From Helicobacteraceae bacterium (GTDB lineage: Bacteria; Campylobacterota; Campylobacteria; Campylobacterales; Sulfurimonadaceae), in NCBI GenBank assembly GCA_027063225.1, contig JAMOSG010000003.1, positions 1-64,000 of the forward strand: DNA of 64,000 nt. Direction: 5' to 3'. The notes under the pieces are model-generated. The model was not told the DNA's origin. It saw only the letters and a program-made list of their open reading frames with translations, and did not search any database. This document shows positions 62,453 to 64,000 of the stretch, one piece after another. Each line of letters begins with the position of its first letter. Within the stretch, counting starts at the first letter, position 1. The position numbers and the translations under genes are program-made.

Positions 62453-63652
62453 ATGATACAAGAGGCTTTAAAAGAGATAAAAAGAGGTTGTGCAGAACTT
62501 ATTGACAATGAATATGTTGAGAAGTTATTAAAAGCATATTTCGATGAGGGAAAAACATATACAGTAAAAGCAGGATTTGATCCAACAGCACCAGATCTAC
62601 ACCTAGGGCATACTGTACTTTTACAAAAACTTGCAACTTTTCAAAAATATGGTGCAAGAGTACAGTTTCTAATTGGAGATTTTACAGCTACTATTGGGGA
62701 TCCAACTGGTAAAAGTGCAACAAGAAAAGTTTTAACGCAGGATGAGATTAAAAAAAATATCTCTAGTTATACTTCACAAGCTTTTAAAATTTTAGATGAG
62801 TCTAAAACAGATATTGTTTACAATAATGACTGGCTAGAAAAACTTGGAGCTGCTGGTATGTTAAGACTTGCTTCAAACTTAACAGTTGCAAGAATGTTAG
62901 AGCGTGATGATTTTTCAAAACGTTTTGCATCAAACACTCCAATTGCAGTAAGTGAGTTTATGTATCCATTACTTCAAGGATACGATAGTGTTCATCTTCA
63001 AAGTGATATTGAAATTGGTGGAACAGACCAAAAATTTAACCTTTTAATGGGGCGTCAACTTCAAAAACTTTATGGACTTAAAAAACAACAAGCTGTACTT
63101 ATGATGCCAATTTTAGAAGGGCTTGATGGCGTACAGAAGATGAGTAAATCTTTAGGAAACTACATAGGTGTTACAGAAGAAGCAAATACAATGTTTGCTA
63201 AGGTTTTATCTATTTCAGACGATTTAATGTGGCGTTACTATGAACTTTTAAGTACAAAATCTTTAGAAGATATTGAAAAACTTCAAGAGGGTGTTAAAGA
63301 TGGTTCATTACACCCTAAAAAAGTGAAAGAGGAATTAGCGCTAGAGATTACTGAGCGTTTCCATTCACATGAAGCTGCTTTAGCAGCACAAGCAGAGTTT
63401 GAAAAAGTGCATGCAAAAAGTCAAATTCCAACAGATATTGAGGAGTTTGAATGTGATGGTGAGATCTGGATTGCAAAAGCATTAGTAGATTGTAAAATTG
63501 AGCCATCAACTTCACAAGCACGTCGTGATATCAAACAAGGTGCAGTGAAAGTAAATCAAGAAAAAATTTCAGATATGCAACTACAACTTGGTGCAGGAGA
63601 GTACATTTTACAAGTTGGAAAAAGAAAATTTGCAAAATTAAAGGTAAAATAA
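62453..63652 (+). CDS. tyrS: Tyrosyl-tRNA synthetase
   Basis: GFDPTAPDLHLGHTVLLQKLATFQKYGARVQFLIGDFTATIGDPTGKSATRK; KMSKS; C-terminal S4 domain. Confidence 0.97.
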   Translation: MIQEALKEIKRGCAELIDNEYVEKLLKAYFDEGKTYTVKAGFDPTAPDLHLGHTVLLQKLATFQKYGARVQFLIGDFTATIGDPTGKSATRKVLTQDEIKKNISSYTSQAFKILDESKTDIVYNNDWLEKLGAAGMLRLASNLTVARMLERDDFSKRFASNTPIAVSEFMYPLLQGYDSVHLQSDIEIGGTDQKFNLLMGRQLQKLYGLKKQQAVLMMPILEGLDGVQKMSKSLGNYIGVTEEANTMFAKVLSISDDLMWRYYELLSTKSLEDIEKLQEGVKDGSLHPKKVKEELALEITERFHSHEAALAAQAEFEKVHAKSQIPTDIEEFECDGEIWIAKALVDCKIEPSTSQARRDIKQGAVKVNQEKISDMQLQLGAGEYILQVGKRKFAKLKVK

Positions 63653-64000
63653 TGAGCTTTAAACCATTGAAAATTGGAAAATACATTATAGAAAAGCCTA
63701 TCGTTCAAGGTGGTATGGGTGTTGGTATTAGTTGGGATCAATTAGCTGGAACTGTTTCTAAAGAGGGTGGTCTTGGAGTTGTAAGTGCAGTTGGTACGGG
63801 GTATTATCAAGATAAAAAATTCTCAGCAAAATTGGTTGCAGATAGACCTTTAAGTGAAGCAAACTTTTATTCTCCTGAAGCATTAAAAGAGATTATTAAA
63901 AATGCACGTAAAATTTGTGGAGAAAAGCCACTTGCTGTAAATATTTTATATGCAATGAATGATTATGGTCGTGTAGTAAAAGATGCTTGTGAAGCGGGTG
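63652..64000 (+). CDS. Nitronate monooxygenase / 2-nitropropane dioxygenase-like protein, N-terminal part; 3' end outside the window
   Basis: ATG at 63652 overlapping the tyrS stop; MSFKPLKIGKYIIEKPIVQGGMGVGISWDQLAGTVSKEGGLGVVSAVGTG, open to window end. Confidence 0.88.
   Translation, partial: MSFKPLKIGKYIIEKPIVQGGMGVGISWDQLAGTVSKEGGLGVVSAVGTGYYQDKKFSAKLVADRPLSEANFYSPEALKEIIKNARKICGEKPLAVNILYAMNDYGRVVKDACEAG

Overview
AT-rich, densely packed chromosomal window of about 64 kb from a Campylobacterota (epsilonproteobacterial) genome; gene content looks Sulfurimonas-like, but the genus is an inference. Most of it is core metabolism and information processing: fumarate reductase frdCAB, gdhA, glnS-yqeY fusion, dnaE, desulforubrerythrin, sbcDC, ilvA, ilvBH, lpxD, flhA, cysE, speA, hisS, ppk2, acnB, lolA, secA, a lolC/E-type permease, aroB, mtaB, pyrH-rpoZ-spoT-tyrS. 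The left edge is the 3' end of a type I restriction hsdR gene. Accessory or unusual content is limited: an RND-efflux gene remnant (about 17.6-17.8 kb), a small island with a GIY-YIG-like protein plus a BrnT/BrnA toxin-antitoxin pair (58.0-59.2 kb), an FtsH-like AAA protein whose HEXXH protease motif is absent, a histidine kinase with an NMT1/THI5-like sensor, a WD40 protein translationally close to ilvA, and several intergenic inverted repeats. I saw no rRNA or tRNA genes, CRISPR array, prophage or intact IS element. I do not see a clear novel multigene system; the best leads are the FtsH pseudoprotease locus and the accessory island beside it.
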